Assembly: GCA_937995835.1 (NCBI GenBank)
Contig: CALKIV010000028.1
Location: forward strand, 1 to 64,000
DNA length: 64,000 bases
Direction: 5' to 3'
DNA from: an uncultured Dysgonomonas sp.
GTDB lineage: Bacteria > Bacteroidota > Bacteroidia > Bacteroidales > Dysgonomonadaceae
The notes under the pieces are model-generated. The model searched no databases. It saw nothing but the letters and a program-made list of their open reading frames with translations, and was not told where the DNA came from. Shown piece by piece: positions 27,410-36,528 of this stretch; position 1 is the first letter of the stretch, and every line of letters starts with the position of its first letter. A program made the position numbers and the translations under genes.

Positions 27410-29422
27410 ATGGAATTCAAGTTAACATCAGCGTTCAAACCAACAGGCGATCAGCCCACAGCCATTGCAGAACTTGTGGATGGGGTGAATCAAGGAGTGC
27501 CCGCACAAACATTGTTGGGGGTAACAGGATCGGGAAAAACTTTTACGGTGGCCAATGTTATCAAAGAAGTCAACAAGCCCACCTTGGTATTGAGCCACAA
27601 CAAGACCCTTGCTGCTCAGCTCTATAGCGAATTCAAGACCTTCTTTCCTGAAAATGCGGTGGAATACTTCGTTTCTTATTACGATTATTATCAACCCGAA
27701 GCTTATCTGCCGGCATCCAACACTTACATCGAAAAAGACCTCTCGATCAACGATGAGCTGGACAAACTTCGTTTGGCAACGAGTACCACACTGCTCTCCG
27801 GGCGTCGTGATACGATTGTTGTATCCTCGGTTTCCTGCCTCTATGGTATGGGAAATCCCGAAGACTTTCAGCAATTGACGATTAAAATAAACGTGGGTGA
27901 AACAATCATTCGTGATGTCTTCTTGCGTCAACTTGTAGCTTCTATGTATTCAAGGAATGAAGTTGACCCCGGACCTGGAAATTTCAGAGTGAAAGGAGAT
28001 ACAGTGGATATCTTTCTTGCTTATGGTGATCCCATTGTCAGGGTCATGTTTTGGGGCGATGAAATAGAGAGTATTGAAACGTTAGATCCTCTTACAGGAG
28101 TGAGGACGGGCACTTATGCAGACTTCAGAGTTTACCCTGCAAGTCTTTTTGTGACTACAAAAGAACGTCTAGATAAGGCCAGCGCTGAAATAGAAATAGA
28201 CATGGGTGAACGTGTGCAATTTTTCCAAGAGATAGGCAAACCTTTGGAAGCCAAAAGGCTCTACGAGCGTGTGTCGTACGATATAGAGATGATGCGAGAA
28301 ATTGGTCACTGTTCTGGGATAGAAAACTATTCCCGCTATTTCGACAATCGCAAGCCGGGTACTCGTCCTTTCTGCTTATTAGATTATTTTCCTGACGATT
28401 TTTTGATGGTGATAGACGAAAGCCATGTCACCATTCCACAGATACGTGCCATGTACGGTGGCGACCGCTCGCGAAAAGAAAACCTTGTGGAATATGGATT
28501 CCGATTGCCGGCAGCTATCGACAATCGCCCCCTGACCTTCGAGGAATTTGAATCCCTGACACCACAAACAGTCTACATCAGTGCTACCCCTGCCGACTAC
28601 GAACTGATCAGATCGGAAGGCGTGGTAGTTGAACAGCTGATTCGTCCAACAGGATTACTGGATCCACCGATAGATGTTCGCCCAAGCTTGAATCAAATTG
28701 ACGACCTGATGGAAGAAATTCAACAAAGGATCGAACTAAATGAGAGAACACTTGTGACCACCCTAACCAAACGGATGGCTGAAGAATTGACTGATTATCT
28801 GCTCTCCAATGGGGTGAGCTGTGCTTATATCCACTCTGATGTAGAAACCCTCGATCGGATTCAGATCATGGACGATTTGCGCAATGGGACATACGATGTA
28901 CTTGTGGGTGTAAACCTGCTTCGTGAGGGACTAGACCTGCCAGAGGTGTCTTTGGTTGCTATTTTGGATGCAGACAAGGAAGGATTTCTTCGTTCGCATC
29001 GCTCGTTGACCCAAACTGTAGGGCGTGCGGCTAGAAACGTGAATGGCAGAGTGATCTTCTATGCCGACAAGATGACCGATAGTATGCAGAAAACCATCGA
29101 TGAAACCAACCGACGTAGAGAAATACAGATACAATACAATACTGAACACAACATCACTCCAACACAAATAAAGAAAGCCTCAAGCTCTGTTTTCAGCAAG
29201 AAAGAAGTCTCTGCGGATGGTCAGCCTAAACCATATATACAGGACGACCCTATCGTCATGGCTGCAGAAAAGGGTGTGCAATATAAGAGCAAGAATGAAC
29301 TAAAGAAAGAGATAGAACAAACCAAGAAGAAAATGAAAGATGCAGCCAAGAATCTTGAGTTTTTGGAGGCAGCTCAATACAGAGATCACCTCATTCTATT
29401 AGAAGATCTACTGAAGAAATAA
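27410..29422 (+). CDS. uvrB: Excinuclease ABC subunit B
   Basis: 670 residues from MEFKLTSAFKPTGDQP (ATG 27410); the 32 upstream in-frame codons overlap the promoter box. UvrB is the helicase-like damage-verification subunit. Walker A is GVTGSGKT (about 38-45), the beta-hairpin region YYDYYQPEAYLP inserts into damaged DNA, the helicase motifs DESHVT and QTVGRAARN are present, and the C-terminal UVR domain (NLEFLEAAQYRD) contacts UvrC. Complete and of normal length. Confidence 0.97.
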   Translation: MEFKLTSAFKPTGDQPTAIAELVDGVNQGVPAQTLLGVTGSGKTFTVANVIKEVNKPTLVLSHNKTLAAQLYSEFKTFFPENAVEYFVSYYDYYQPEAYLPASNTYIEKDLSINDELDKLRLATSTTLLSGRRDTIVVSSVSCLYGMGNPEDFQQLTIKINVGETIIRDVFLRQLVASMYSRNEVDPGPGNFRVKGDTVDIFLAYGDPIVRVMFWGDEIESIETLDPLTGVRTGTYADFRVYPASLFVTTKERLDKASAEIEIDMGERVQFFQEIGKPLEAKRLYERVSYDIEMMREIGHCSGIENYSRYFDNRKPGTRPFCLLDYFPDDFLMVIDESHVTIPQIRAMYGGDRSRKENLVEYGFRLPAAIDNRPLTFEEFESLTPQTVYISATPADYELIRSEGVVVEQLIRPTGLLDPPIDVRPSLNQIDDLMEEIQQRIELNERTLVTTLTKRMAEELTDYLLSNGVSCAYIHSDVETLDRIQIMDDLRNGTYDVLVGVNLLREGLDLPEVSLVAILDADKEGFLRSHRSLTQTVGRAARNVNGRVIFYADKMTDSMQKTIDETNRRREIQIQYNTEHNITPTQIKKASSSVFSKKEVSADGQPKPYIQDDPIVMAAEKGVQYKSKNELKKEIEQTKKKMKDAAKNLEFLEAAQYRDHLILLEDLLKK

Positions 29423-29532
29423 CACTTCTTTTAAGACATTAGAAACAAATAAGAGAAAAAAGTTGTAACCTTTTCTCTAACCTCTTTGTCATACGATATG
29501 AAAACAAATTATTAAATTAATCTTTAGACATT

Positions 29533-29913
29533 ATGGAACTATTAATTCCTATTTTAGCTATCGTCTGTATATTTGGTTTGCCGATTACTGCTGTCATTGT
29601 TTTGATCGTCAGATTAACCTCATCTACTAACAAAGAACGGATGGAAATGATAAAGCGAGGAATGATTCCACCAGAGAAAGTGAATCATGCCCCAAGCAGA
29701 CTGAGAACCTTAAGAGCAGGTATGGGATCTCTAGGTGGAGGCGTAGGAGCTTTGCTCAGTGTAGTACTATTAGAACTAGTTTCTACTGAAAATGAGGGCT
29801 ACCAGCTATTGCTTGCATTAGGTACAATATTTGTATGCTTCGGAATCGCTTTTACCATTTACTACGTTATTTCTCAAAAGGAGATTAACGCAGACGAAAA
29901 CAACAAAGAGTGA
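29533..29913 (+). CDS. DUF6249-like small membrane protein of the ECF sigma operon
   Basis: 126 residues: an N-terminal transmembrane helix (about 3-27), a basic cytoplasmic stretch (NKERMEMIKRGMIPPE) and two further hydrophobic helices (about 66-85 and 92-113). The layout fits the DUF6249-type family found beside ECF sigma genes in Bacteroidota. Its stop overlaps the GTG start of the sigma gene, implying translational coupling. It may help sense membrane state; this is inference from context. Confidence 0.7.
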   Translation: MELLIPILAIVCIFGLPITAVIVLIVRLTSSTNKERMEMIKRGMIPPEKVNHAPSRLRTLRAGMGSLGGGVGALLSVVLLELVSTENEGYQLLLALGTIFVCFGIAFTIYYVISQKEINADENNKE

Positions 29914-30470
29914 AACAACAAGAAGAGCAACTAATCAGAAATGTGTTGAAAGGAGATACGTCTTCTTTCAGCTATTTCGTTGATGCCTATCAAAATATGG
30001 CATACACTATTGCTTTTCGGATATGCAAAAACAGGCAAGATGCAGAGGACATTGTGCAAGAATCATTTGTCAGGGCATTCAACAATCTGCGAACGTTCAG
30101 ATTCACTTCCAAGTTTTCAACATGGTTCTATCGTATCGTTTACAATACTGCCATCTCTAGCATTCAGACAGCAAGTTATCGCAATGAATTTACAGAGTAT
30201 GGACAAATAGATACAGATGTGCAATTTTCTGATCTAAATATTCTAGAACATATGGAGATCAGCGAACGCAAACAAACGATCAATGATATTTTAAATCATA
30301 TGCCAACAGACGAGAGCATTGTCTTGACGCTATTCTACCTAGAGGAGCATTCGATCAAAGATGTTTCCGAAATGTTGAGCATCACCGAAAGCAACGTCAA
30401 AGTACGTTTGCATAGAGCTAGAAAACGATTTGCTGAAATGGCAAGCAGTATGAGTCTGCAAACACTTTAA
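29910..30470 (+). CDS. ECF-type (sigma-70 family) RNA polymerase sigma factor
   Basis: 186 residues starting at a GTG that overlaps the previous stop. Region 2 (about 22-90) has the typical DAEDIVQESFVRAFNNL; region 4 (about 125-180) has DVSEMLSITESNVKVRLHRA, a helix-turn-helix for the -35 element. No region 1 or 3. Targets are unknown; the flanking membrane proteins suggest an envelope stress circuit. It is not adjacent to a FecR-type gene or SusC, so it is not a typical polysaccharide-locus sigma. Confidence 0.92.
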   Translation: MKQQEEQLIRNVLKGDTSSFSYFVDAYQNMAYTIAFRICKNRQDAEDIVQESFVRAFNNLRTFRFTSKFSTWFYRIVYNTAISSIQTASYRNEFTEYGQIDTDVQFSDLNILEHMEISERKQTINDILNHMPTDESIVLTLFYLEEHSIKDVSEMLSITESNVKVRLHRARKRFAEMASSMSLQTL

Positions 30471-30482
30471 AAAAATTGAATT

Positions 30483-30839
30483 ATGATTGACAAAAAAGAT
30501 ATAAACACAACAGGAGACGACAAGTTCAGGAAACTGATGGGCGATTCTCAACTCACAGCAAGTGAAAACCTGAAATACAGAATCATGCATCAGATAGAAA
30601 CGGAACAAGCTCTCTTGCCTAAGACAATAAAATCGGAGAAGCCTGTCATCAGATCTATCGTTAGCATTGCTTGCGTAATGTATTGCATATTATTGGTGAT
30701 CACCATTGCCACCTACCTTATGGGAGGAGTCGAGCAACTGATCTCAACCGAGTTTATATTGGCAATAGTAGGTGTGGCATCCATTTCTGGAGTCTATACA
30801 CTGATCACGGTATTGGATGAAAGACGCTACAAGTCCTAA
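30483..30839 (+). CDS. Putative membrane anti-sigma factor
   Basis: 118 residues: a hydrophilic N-terminus (about 1-55) with LTASENLKYRIMHQIE, then two transmembrane helices (about 59-82 and 90-110). A short cytoplasmic domain before membrane helices, encoded 12 bp after an ECF sigma, fits an anti-sigma role, but no zinc-binding HxxxCxxC motif is present. Function inferred from position and topology only. Confidence 0.6.
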   Translation: MIDKKDINTTGDDKFRKLMGDSQLTASENLKYRIMHQIETEQALLPKTIKSEKPVIRSIVSIACVMYCILLVITIATYLMGGVEQLISTEFILAIVGVASISGVYTLITVLDERRYKS

Positions 30840-30856
30840 TACAAATAATATTTTAT

Positions 30857-30897
30857 AAATTAAGGTTAGAACCTCTACGAGATTCTAACCTTAATTT
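30857..30897. terminator. Bidirectional terminator hairpin
   Basis: Perfect 15-bp inverted repeat (30857-30871 and 30883-30897, core TTAAGGTTAGAA) with an 11-base loop, between the convergent sigma operon and the haem-reductase gene. AT-rich flanks are present on both strands. Confidence 0.75.
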
Positions 30898-30919
30898 GAA
30901 ATGAAGTAGAAATCTGCAA

Positions 30920-31732
30920 TCAAAAATATTTACTGAACCGATCAGTCTTTGCAGATTTAGATTTTCTTATTTTCAGAATAATATACAACAAGTACATTAG
31001 CGTCATTGAGACTATTGCAGTTATCCACTCAGGTATTCTACTATAAGCAGCCACAGGAGTACGCCCTCCAAATATCCATCCTAGATTGAGCAATATAGAA
31101 TGTACAAATATTAAGAAATAAAGAACATACGACCATTTATGTATCTTTTTCCATTGTCCTGGCACTAATCTTCTTCTCACACTTCTAAACGAAGTGACCC
31201 ACAATACGATATATATTATTGTCATGAATATACCTATCTGATACCCCAATTCGGCAAAGATACGTCCTGATGGAAGAGGATCTTCTACTAGAAACAACTT
31301 GCTGAAAGAATTTGGAAAGGTAAATGACACTCTAAACAAAGCATGTGTGAGAACGGGAAAACCTGACAGAATAGATAACTCTTTCCTTATGGACAGTAAC
31401 TTCCGACCCAAATAGCTCTTTGGATTTAAGGCACCAGCAAACATGATGATCAGAAGCAGAGGAAGGCCAAGAGGAAGCATATAGATGTTTATACGCATAA
31501 TATCACCAAGAATTCCCATTTTGTAAATATCCAGATTATGCCCAACGATCTGTGACACATATTGCACAATGGCAATCAAAGTTGGGATAGAGAATATTAT
31601 ATAATAGATGTACGTCTTTTTCTTTATCGATTTAGAAAGGAAAACGACAAGGCCTAGCGTAATGAAAAAAGAAGTGATCAACGGAAGATACTCCATTAAA
31701 AGCTGAAGTATATCTAAAATTAGTTTAGCCAT
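30920..31732 (-). CDS. Ferric-reductase-like haem membrane protein
   Basis: 270 residues with about seven hydrophobic segments and the ferric-reductase-like transmembrane pattern (as in MsrQ/YedZ). Candidate haem-ligand histidines are H130 in FPVLTHALFR, H198 in WKKIHKWSY and H211 in LIFVHSILL. There is no flavin or NAD domain, so it would need an electron partner. It lies 41 bp downstream of a TonB-dependent receptor under a cobalamin riboswitch, so it may act on the metal or corrinoid imported by it. That role is inferred. Confidence 0.7.
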   Translation of the reverse strand: MAKLILDILQLLMEYLPLITSFFITLGLVVFLSKSIKKKTYIYYIIFSIPTLIAIVQYVSQIVGHNLDIYKMGILGDIMRINIYMLPLGLPLLLIIMFAGALNPKSYLGRKLLSIRKELSILSGFPVLTHALFRVSFTFPNSFSKLFLVEDPLPSGRIFAELGYQIGIFMTIIYIVLWVTSFRSVRRRLVPGQWKKIHKWSYVLYFLIFVHSILLNLGWIFGGRTPVAAYSRIPEWITAIVSMTLMYLLYIILKIRKSKSAKTDRFSKYF

Positions 31733-31773
31733 TGTATTATTTATTGTTTACGAATAGATTTAGTTTAAATAAC

Positions 31774-33942
31774 TTAGAAATCAAATTGAGCTGATAGCAT
31801 AAATGATCTAGGCATTGACAAACCAAAAGTGGTAGACCCACCACGTCCATGCCAGTAGCTAGTATTAGCCACATTGTAGCACATTGCATTCAACTTAACA
31901 TCAGCAAAGCTAGCTTTCAACAAATAGTTAACTCCAAGATCGAATGTAGCAAAAGCAGGAATCTTGGTTTTATTATCCACAGACTTACTGTCGATATATG
32001 CATTTCCATTGCAGACTGTTCGCCCAACAAACCCAATACGGCTAGATGTTTTATATTCAAGTCCTAACGTACCACTGATTTTGGATACACCATTCACAAA
32101 TTTTCCATCATCTGTTCCGTCTTTCGTTTTTTCACGCTCAGCATCTAGATACATCAATCCAGCAGTAAAGATCAATCGATCAATGATTTCCCCAGTTGAT
32201 GTCAACTCAAAACCTTTGTGTCTGTTTACCCCATCAGCAGCTCTTTTCAGTCCATCAGGGACAGTGACATCTAAGAAGTTGGATTGCTTGATATCAAAAT
32301 AGCTCAAAGTCGTTAGCGTTTTTTTCGATTCCCACTTAACCCCTACTTCGTTTTGCTTGCTCTTAGCAGGATCTAAGGTTTCACCCACATTCACATACTT
32401 AGCATCAGAGACAAAGGCTCCTCTAGAAAAACTTTCAGTATGACTAGCATAAATAGACAAGAAGCTCACTGGCTTGTAGGTGATACCGAAGGTTGGCAGG
32501 ATGTTGTGATTCTTTATTTTTTGACCATTTCCTTTATTTTTAAATCTTTCATTCTTTTGAGAAGCTCCTAGCAATAGATCCAGCTTATTGTCATAAGACA
32601 ATACATACAGAGCAGTTACCCCCACATTGTTTTCTTCCCAAGCACGCTCTGCTGTAGGCATTTGTGGAAGAGGATAGAAACCATCTAGGTATTCGATTCC
32701 ATCATATAGGTTTCCCCCAATTTTATTAGCTACCCCATTGATAGACTTATTATCATAAGTAGCAAAAGAATAATCTACTCCAAAAGAGAATGTATGTTTA
32801 AGCTTTCCTGTTTGCACATTTCCTCTAAGTCCTAGTTGCGAGTAGACATTATTACTAGCTTCACTTTGAGCATTAGATTTATTGTTTGATGAAAAATTTC
32901 CTTCATCATCAAATAGCAGGTTAGCACCAGCATTGTACTTATAGCCACTTCTATGATTTTGCCCAAAATTGAAAAACCCAGTGAGCACCTTGTTAAACTT
33001 TTGTTCGTGATTTAAAGTGAAAAGATTTCCTTTCACATATTTTGTTGTTTCTCGGTAGTCATAATTCATCTTTGCTTTTGGAGCAGAAGGCAACTCGGTG
33101 CCAGTTCCGTTGAAGGTAAACCAACGCTGTCCCCCATCTACACAAAGATCGAACATACCTACAAATAAATTGGTCACACTATTTTTACCTTTATAGTCTA
33201 GGTTAAGAAAAACATTCTTCTCACTCTTAGAGGCTCCAGGAAGAGACAGTTTTCCATCCATATATTCACTATTGACCCTTATCCCCCACTCTTTTTTATT
33301 TCCAAAGCGTCTAGCCACATCTACATAAGCAGCCATATTTCCTCTACCCGAGAATGCTACTTTGTAGCTATTTACAGGGTCATTCTCTGCTTTTTTTGTT
33401 ATCACGTTTATTGTTCCTGGAGCAGGTGTAGCACCACTGTCAGTTCCATTATTAGACATGCTCGTTCCGTTTACACCTGCGTTGGGACCAGAGGTGATGT
33501 CTATTCTTTCGATGATATGCGATGGAGGTGTTGTAAACTGATAAAACAAACTAGGAATACCATTGAGCATCATATGATTTCCATTCATATTGATACCACG
33601 CATACTAAAGTCAGTATACATAGGCGAACTGGTACTGGTTCTGATTGACGGATTGGCTTGCAAAATATTTGCAATGGGTTGACTAGGATCACTAAAAACC
33701 TCTAAAGTTTTTTTAGACAAACTCATCTGAGAGTACGGAATATCCATAACACTAACGTCTCCAAGGATTCCGTTGCGAGACTGATCATTCAGTAAGCCTC
33801 CGGGAGCTTGTCCCGATTTCCCATAAACAGTGATACTGTCTAAGGTTTGATTATAGAAAGCCCCATTACTCTGAGCCTGTGCTAGATTAAGAGATGCGAT
33901 GAAGAGCACGCAAAAAGCACTAATTTTAATTACTGTTTTCAT
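31774..33942 (-). CDS. TonB-dependent receptor, siderophore-receptor-like, under cobalamin riboswitch control
   Basis: 722 residues from MKTVIKISAF (ATG 33942), giving a clean signal peptide ending AQAQ; the longer frame adds 16 residues before it. Plug about 45-190 (LQANPSIRTS, DFSMRGINMNG, ERIDITSGP), then a 22-strand barrel ending LSAQFDF. There is no N-terminal Ig domain, so this is not a SusC. Plug sequence resembles ferric-siderophore receptors. A cobalamin riboswitch in its leader indicates repression by B12, so the cargo may be a corrinoid or a metal complex needed when B12 is scarce. Confidence 0.87.
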   Translation of the reverse strand: MKTVIKISAFCVLFIASLNLAQAQSNGAFYNQTLDSITVYGKSGQAPGGLLNDQSRNGILGDVSVMDIPYSQMSLSKKTLEVFSDPSQPIANILQANPSIRTSTSSPMYTDFSMRGINMNGNHMMLNGIPSLFYQFTTPPSHIIERIDITSGPNAGVNGTSMSNNGTDSGATPAPGTINVITKKAENDPVNSYKVAFSGRGNMAAYVDVARRFGNKKEWGIRVNSEYMDGKLSLPGASKSEKNVFLNLDYKGKNSVTNLFVGMFDLCVDGGQRWFTFNGTGTELPSAPKAKMNYDYRETTKYVKGNLFTLNHEQKFNKVLTGFFNFGQNHRSGYKYNAGANLLFDDEGNFSSNNKSNAQSEASNNVYSQLGLRGNVQTGKLKHTFSFGVDYSFATYDNKSINGVANKIGGNLYDGIEYLDGFYPLPQMPTAERAWEENNVGVTALYVLSYDNKLDLLLGASQKNERFKNKGNGQKIKNHNILPTFGITYKPVSFLSIYASHTESFSRGAFVSDAKYVNVGETLDPAKSKQNEVGVKWESKKTLTTLSYFDIKQSNFLDVTVPDGLKRAADGVNRHKGFELTSTGEIIDRLIFTAGLMYLDAEREKTKDGTDDGKFVNGVSKISGTLGLEYKTSSRIGFVGRTVCNGNAYIDSKSVDNKTKIPAFATFDLGVNYLLKASFADVKLNAMCYNVANTSYWHGRGGSTTFGLSMPRSFMLSAQFDF

Positions 33943-34184
33943 TGTATACAAAAAAGTTGTTAAGTTCATCACCCTTGTTTTCCACAACAAGGAGAAGAAC
34001 TATTATCATAATAATATAAAAAATTTATTACGCTACTTTCTGTTTTTTAACGCACCATAGAAATACAATAAACTCCGCTATCATATTTTGATGACAGACC
34101 CAATCTTGTTAATATACATGCTGTTAAAATAAACAGAACTTTTTGCAATATATTCCTGACCCCGGGAATAGATTTCCTTTGTTT

Positions 34185-34357
34185 TGCATGGCAGGTTTCC
34201 TGACTTGCTCCCTTTCTGAATGGCCTTCCCTCTAACAAATTAAAAGTGGCATTGAGTATTATTCAAAAAGACTTTAGAGCTTACAGTAGCGGGCACTGTT
34301 TTGGTTTCGCACCAAATTCCCTTTTACACAATTAAAGAACTTAATTGTATCACCAAG
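34185..34357 (-). ncRNA. Cobalamin (B12) riboswitch
   Basis: The minus strand carries the conserved elements in order: AAAAGGGAA, GGTGCGAAACC, CAGTGCCCGCTACTGTAAG, AATGCCACT, GGGAAGGCC and the B12 box GCAAGTCAGGAAACCTGCC (34190-34208). This is the cobalamin aptamer core. It lies about 240 nt upstream of the TonB receptor start; bound adenosylcobalamin or a related corrinoid should reduce expression. The platform is not obvious: no strong U-tract terminator follows, so translational control is likely. Edges are approximate. Confidence 0.92.
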
Positions 34358-34363
34358 CGAGCG

Positions 34364-34396
34364 CAAATGTAGATATTTATTTCTAAATAACACAAC
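34364..34396 (-). promoter_or_regulatory. Promoter of the riboswitch/TonB receptor transcript
   Basis: Minus strand -7 TACATTTG (34364-34371) with GTTG as a near-consensus -33 box at 34393-34396, 21 bp upstream. The predicted start falls just before the aptamer. Confidence 0.5.
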
Positions 34397-34631
34397 AAAC
34401 AATTATCAATTCTTAAGGTAGGCATTCCACACGAATAGGCACAATGACAATCAACGCATTAAAACAATTCACTTACCAAATTCATCAAGACTAAAATCAT
34501 TTGATCTCCAGAAAAGGAATTACAGAACTCAAACCCAATGCATATAATAAATCTATTCCATCTTCTTTTCTTCCTTCAAAAATAAGAGACTCAACAGAAA
34601 ATTTCTTTTTCAATTATTCATAATTATTTTT

Positions 34632-34639
34632 TATCTTTG
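34632..34639 (+). promoter_or_regulatory. -7 element of dnaX
   Basis: TATCTTTG, exact TAnnTTTG, 35 bp before the dnaX start; the -33 position has only a T-rich stretch. Confidence 0.45.
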
Positions 34640-34674
34640 TTTGTTATTTATCTCATCATACCAAAAATCAAAGA

Positions 34675-36396
34675 ATGGCTGATTATATCGTTTCCGCACT
34701 GAAATATCGTCCTTTGTCTTTCAATTCTGTTGTAGGACAACGCTCGTTGACGACCACCCTGAAAAATGCCATCGCTAACAAAAAACTAGCGCATGCCTAC
34801 CTTTTCTGTGGTCCTCGTGGTGTAGGTAAAACAACTTGTGCCAGAATTTTTGGTAAAACAATAAACTGCCTCACCCCCACTGCTGACGGAGAAGCTTGTA
34901 ATCAATGTGAGTCATGCGTAGCGTTTAATGAAAATCGATCGTTCAACATTCATGAACTCGATGCTGCATCAAACAACTCGGTAGAAGATATCCGTTCACT
35001 TATCGAGCAAGTGCGCATCACTCCTCAGATTGGGAAATATAAGGTCTATATTATAGATGAGGTGCACATGTTGTCGCAACAAGCATTCAATGCCTTCCTG
35101 AAAACATTGGAAGAGCCCCCTCGTCATGCCATTTTTATTTTGGCAACCACAGAGAAGCATAAAATCTTGCCAACGATTCTTTCTCGTTGTCAGATCTATG
35201 ATTTTAGCCGTATCACACTCAAAGATATGGTGGAGCACTTACAGTTTGTGGCAAAAGAAGAGGCTGTGACAGCAGAAGTAGAGGCCCTGAATATCATTGC
35301 TCAGAAGGCTGATGGTGGAATGCGTGATGCATTATCCATCTTCGACCAAGTAGTTAGCTTTACCGGTGGTAATGTGACTTACAAATCTGTGATTGAGAAT
35401 CTAAATGTACTCGATTACGAATACTATTTTGCATTGACTGACGCTATCCTAGCCAATGAAGTACCTAAAGGTCTTTTGATCTTAAACGATATTTTATCCA
35501 AAGGTTTTGATGGTCAGAATATTCTGACCGGTATCTCTACGCACTTCAGAGACATTCTCTTGTGTAAAGATCCATCCACCGCACAGCTCTTTGAGATAGG
35601 CGAAACCCTGCAAAAGCGATATATCGTCACGGCACAGCAATGCAGCAACGAATTCCTCTATCGGGCAATAGCCATGGCAAATGAAGCCGATCTCAATTAT
35701 AGGGTAAGCCGGAACAAACGCTTACTTCTCGATTTAACTATCATTCGCCTTTGTCAGTTGTCCTCGCCTAACGGTTTAGAGGGCGAAAAAAAAAATAATG
35801 TAATTGCTCCTATCTTTTCGAAGGAAAAACAAGAGCAGCAACAGCAAGTACAACAAAAGCCAACAAAGAGCAACAATAGTCCAACACCTGTTCCTACACC
35901 CACCAGAACGCCAACGGCAACAGCTCCAAACAATACAAGAGCAGGAATCGGAGGTTTAGGAGTATCCTTAGCCGACTTGAACAAGAAGCAGGAAGTCAAG
36001 GAAGAAAAAGTGGAACTTGTTGATGGAGAACAAAAAGAAAATTTCACAGAAGAACAGCTCGTTAAAGCTTGGAACAGCTACACAGTGGAAATAAAAGAAG
36101 AGCATCATCTGAAAAATTCAATGCTAAATTGTCTTCCTCAGCTGATCAGCAAAACTACCTTTGAAGTAGTGGTCAACAACCCGATGCAAGAGCAAAAACT
36201 ACTGGAAGAACGAATTAACATTCTAAATGCACTTCGTGTTAAATTAAGAAATAATGAAATAGAAATGCAAGTTCGTATCAGCGAGAACAATGAGAAAAAA
36301 CTTGCTTTCACGCCTAACGAACGTTTTAATCTGATGGCTGAAGAAAACGAAGCTCTCATGAAATTAAAAAACGACTTTGGCTTAGAGTTAATGTAA
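34675..36396 (+). CDS. dnaX: DNA polymerase III subunit tau, with likely slippage to gamma
   Basis: A 573-residue clamp-loader ATPase. Domain I starts KYRPLSFNSVVGQ; Walker A GPRGVGKT is at 46-53; zinc ligands are C65, C75, C78 and C81; DEVHMLS is Walker B; LSRC is the sensor/arginine-finger region. Domain III ends near 365. A Gln/Pro/Thr-rich linker (about 380-425) leads to a tau-specific C-terminal domain (about 455-573) for polymerase contact. Right after domain III, a run of ten A residues could slip to give a gamma form of 374 or 375 residues. Confidence 0.95.
   Translation: MADYIVSALKYRPLSFNSVVGQRSLTTTLKNAIANKKLAHAYLFCGPRGVGKTTCARIFGKTINCLTPTADGEACNQCESCVAFNENRSFNIHELDAASNNSVEDIRSLIEQVRITPQIGKYKVYIIDEVHMLSQQAFNAFLKTLEEPPRHAIFILATTEKHKILPTILSRCQIYDFSRITLKDMVEHLQFVAKEEAVTAEVEALNIIAQKADGGMRDALSIFDQVVSFTGGNVTYKSVIENLNVLDYEYYFALTDAILANEVPKGLLILNDILSKGFDGQNILTGISTHFRDILLCKDPSTAQLFEIGETLQKRYIVTAQQCSNEFLYRAIAMANEADLNYRVSRNKRLLLDLTIIRLCQLSSPNGLEGEKKNNVIAPIFSKEKQEQQQQVQQKPTKSNNSPTPVPTPTRTPTATAPNNTRAGIGGLGVSLADLNKKQEVKEEKVELVDGEQKENFTEEQLVKAWNSYTVEIKEEHHLKNSMLNCLPQLISKTTFEVVVNNPMQEQKLLEERINILNALRVKLRNNEIEMQVRISENNEKKLAFTPNERFNLMAEENEALMKLKNDFGLELM
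35786..35795 (+). other. Ten-A slippage run in dnaX (predicted gamma/tau switch)
   Basis: Codons 371-374 read GAA AAA AAA AAT, containing ten consecutive A. One extra A (or a -1 ribosomal shift) gives GAA AAA AAA AAA TAA; one A fewer gives GAA AAA AAA ATA ATG TAA. Both end the protein at once, at the clamp-loader core boundary. Long A runs cause transcriptional slippage, as known for Thermus dnaX. Use here is inferred. Confidence 0.65.
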
Positions 36397-36528
36397 ATTA
36401 AGTTACAACGTTATACATATTTATCAGACAAACATGAAACGAAGCATGTTGAGTTTTCAAACATAATAAAATCATGAGAACAATAACATGCAAGTTCCAT
36501 ACGGCAATTAAAACAAAATTATTAGCGT

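Larger units (their letters stand above)
33943..34674. other. Divergent regulatory region between the TonB receptor and dnaX
   Basis: About 730 bp without protein genes. It holds the receptor leader with a small hairpin near the start (CCTTGTT/AACAAGG, 33973-33992), the cobalamin riboswitch (34185-34357), its promoter (34364-34396) and the dnaX -7 element (34632-34639). The stretch 34400-34600 is AT-rich with nothing recognisable. Confidence 0.65.

Noticed and set aside
29452..29478. Hairpin AGAGAAAA/TTTTCTCT after uvrB as terminator
   Set aside because: Stem is short and A/T-rich and is not followed by a T tract, so it was not called.
34047..34238. 63-codon open frame on the minus strand in the TonB receptor leader
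   Set aside because: It overlaps the riboswitch B12 box and has no protein-like features; the RNA explains the conservation.
35821..35960. Repetitive CAA/ACA-rich stretch in dnaX as a repeat element
   Set aside because: It encodes the flexible Gln/Pro/Thr linker of tau and is in frame; no non-coding explanation is needed.
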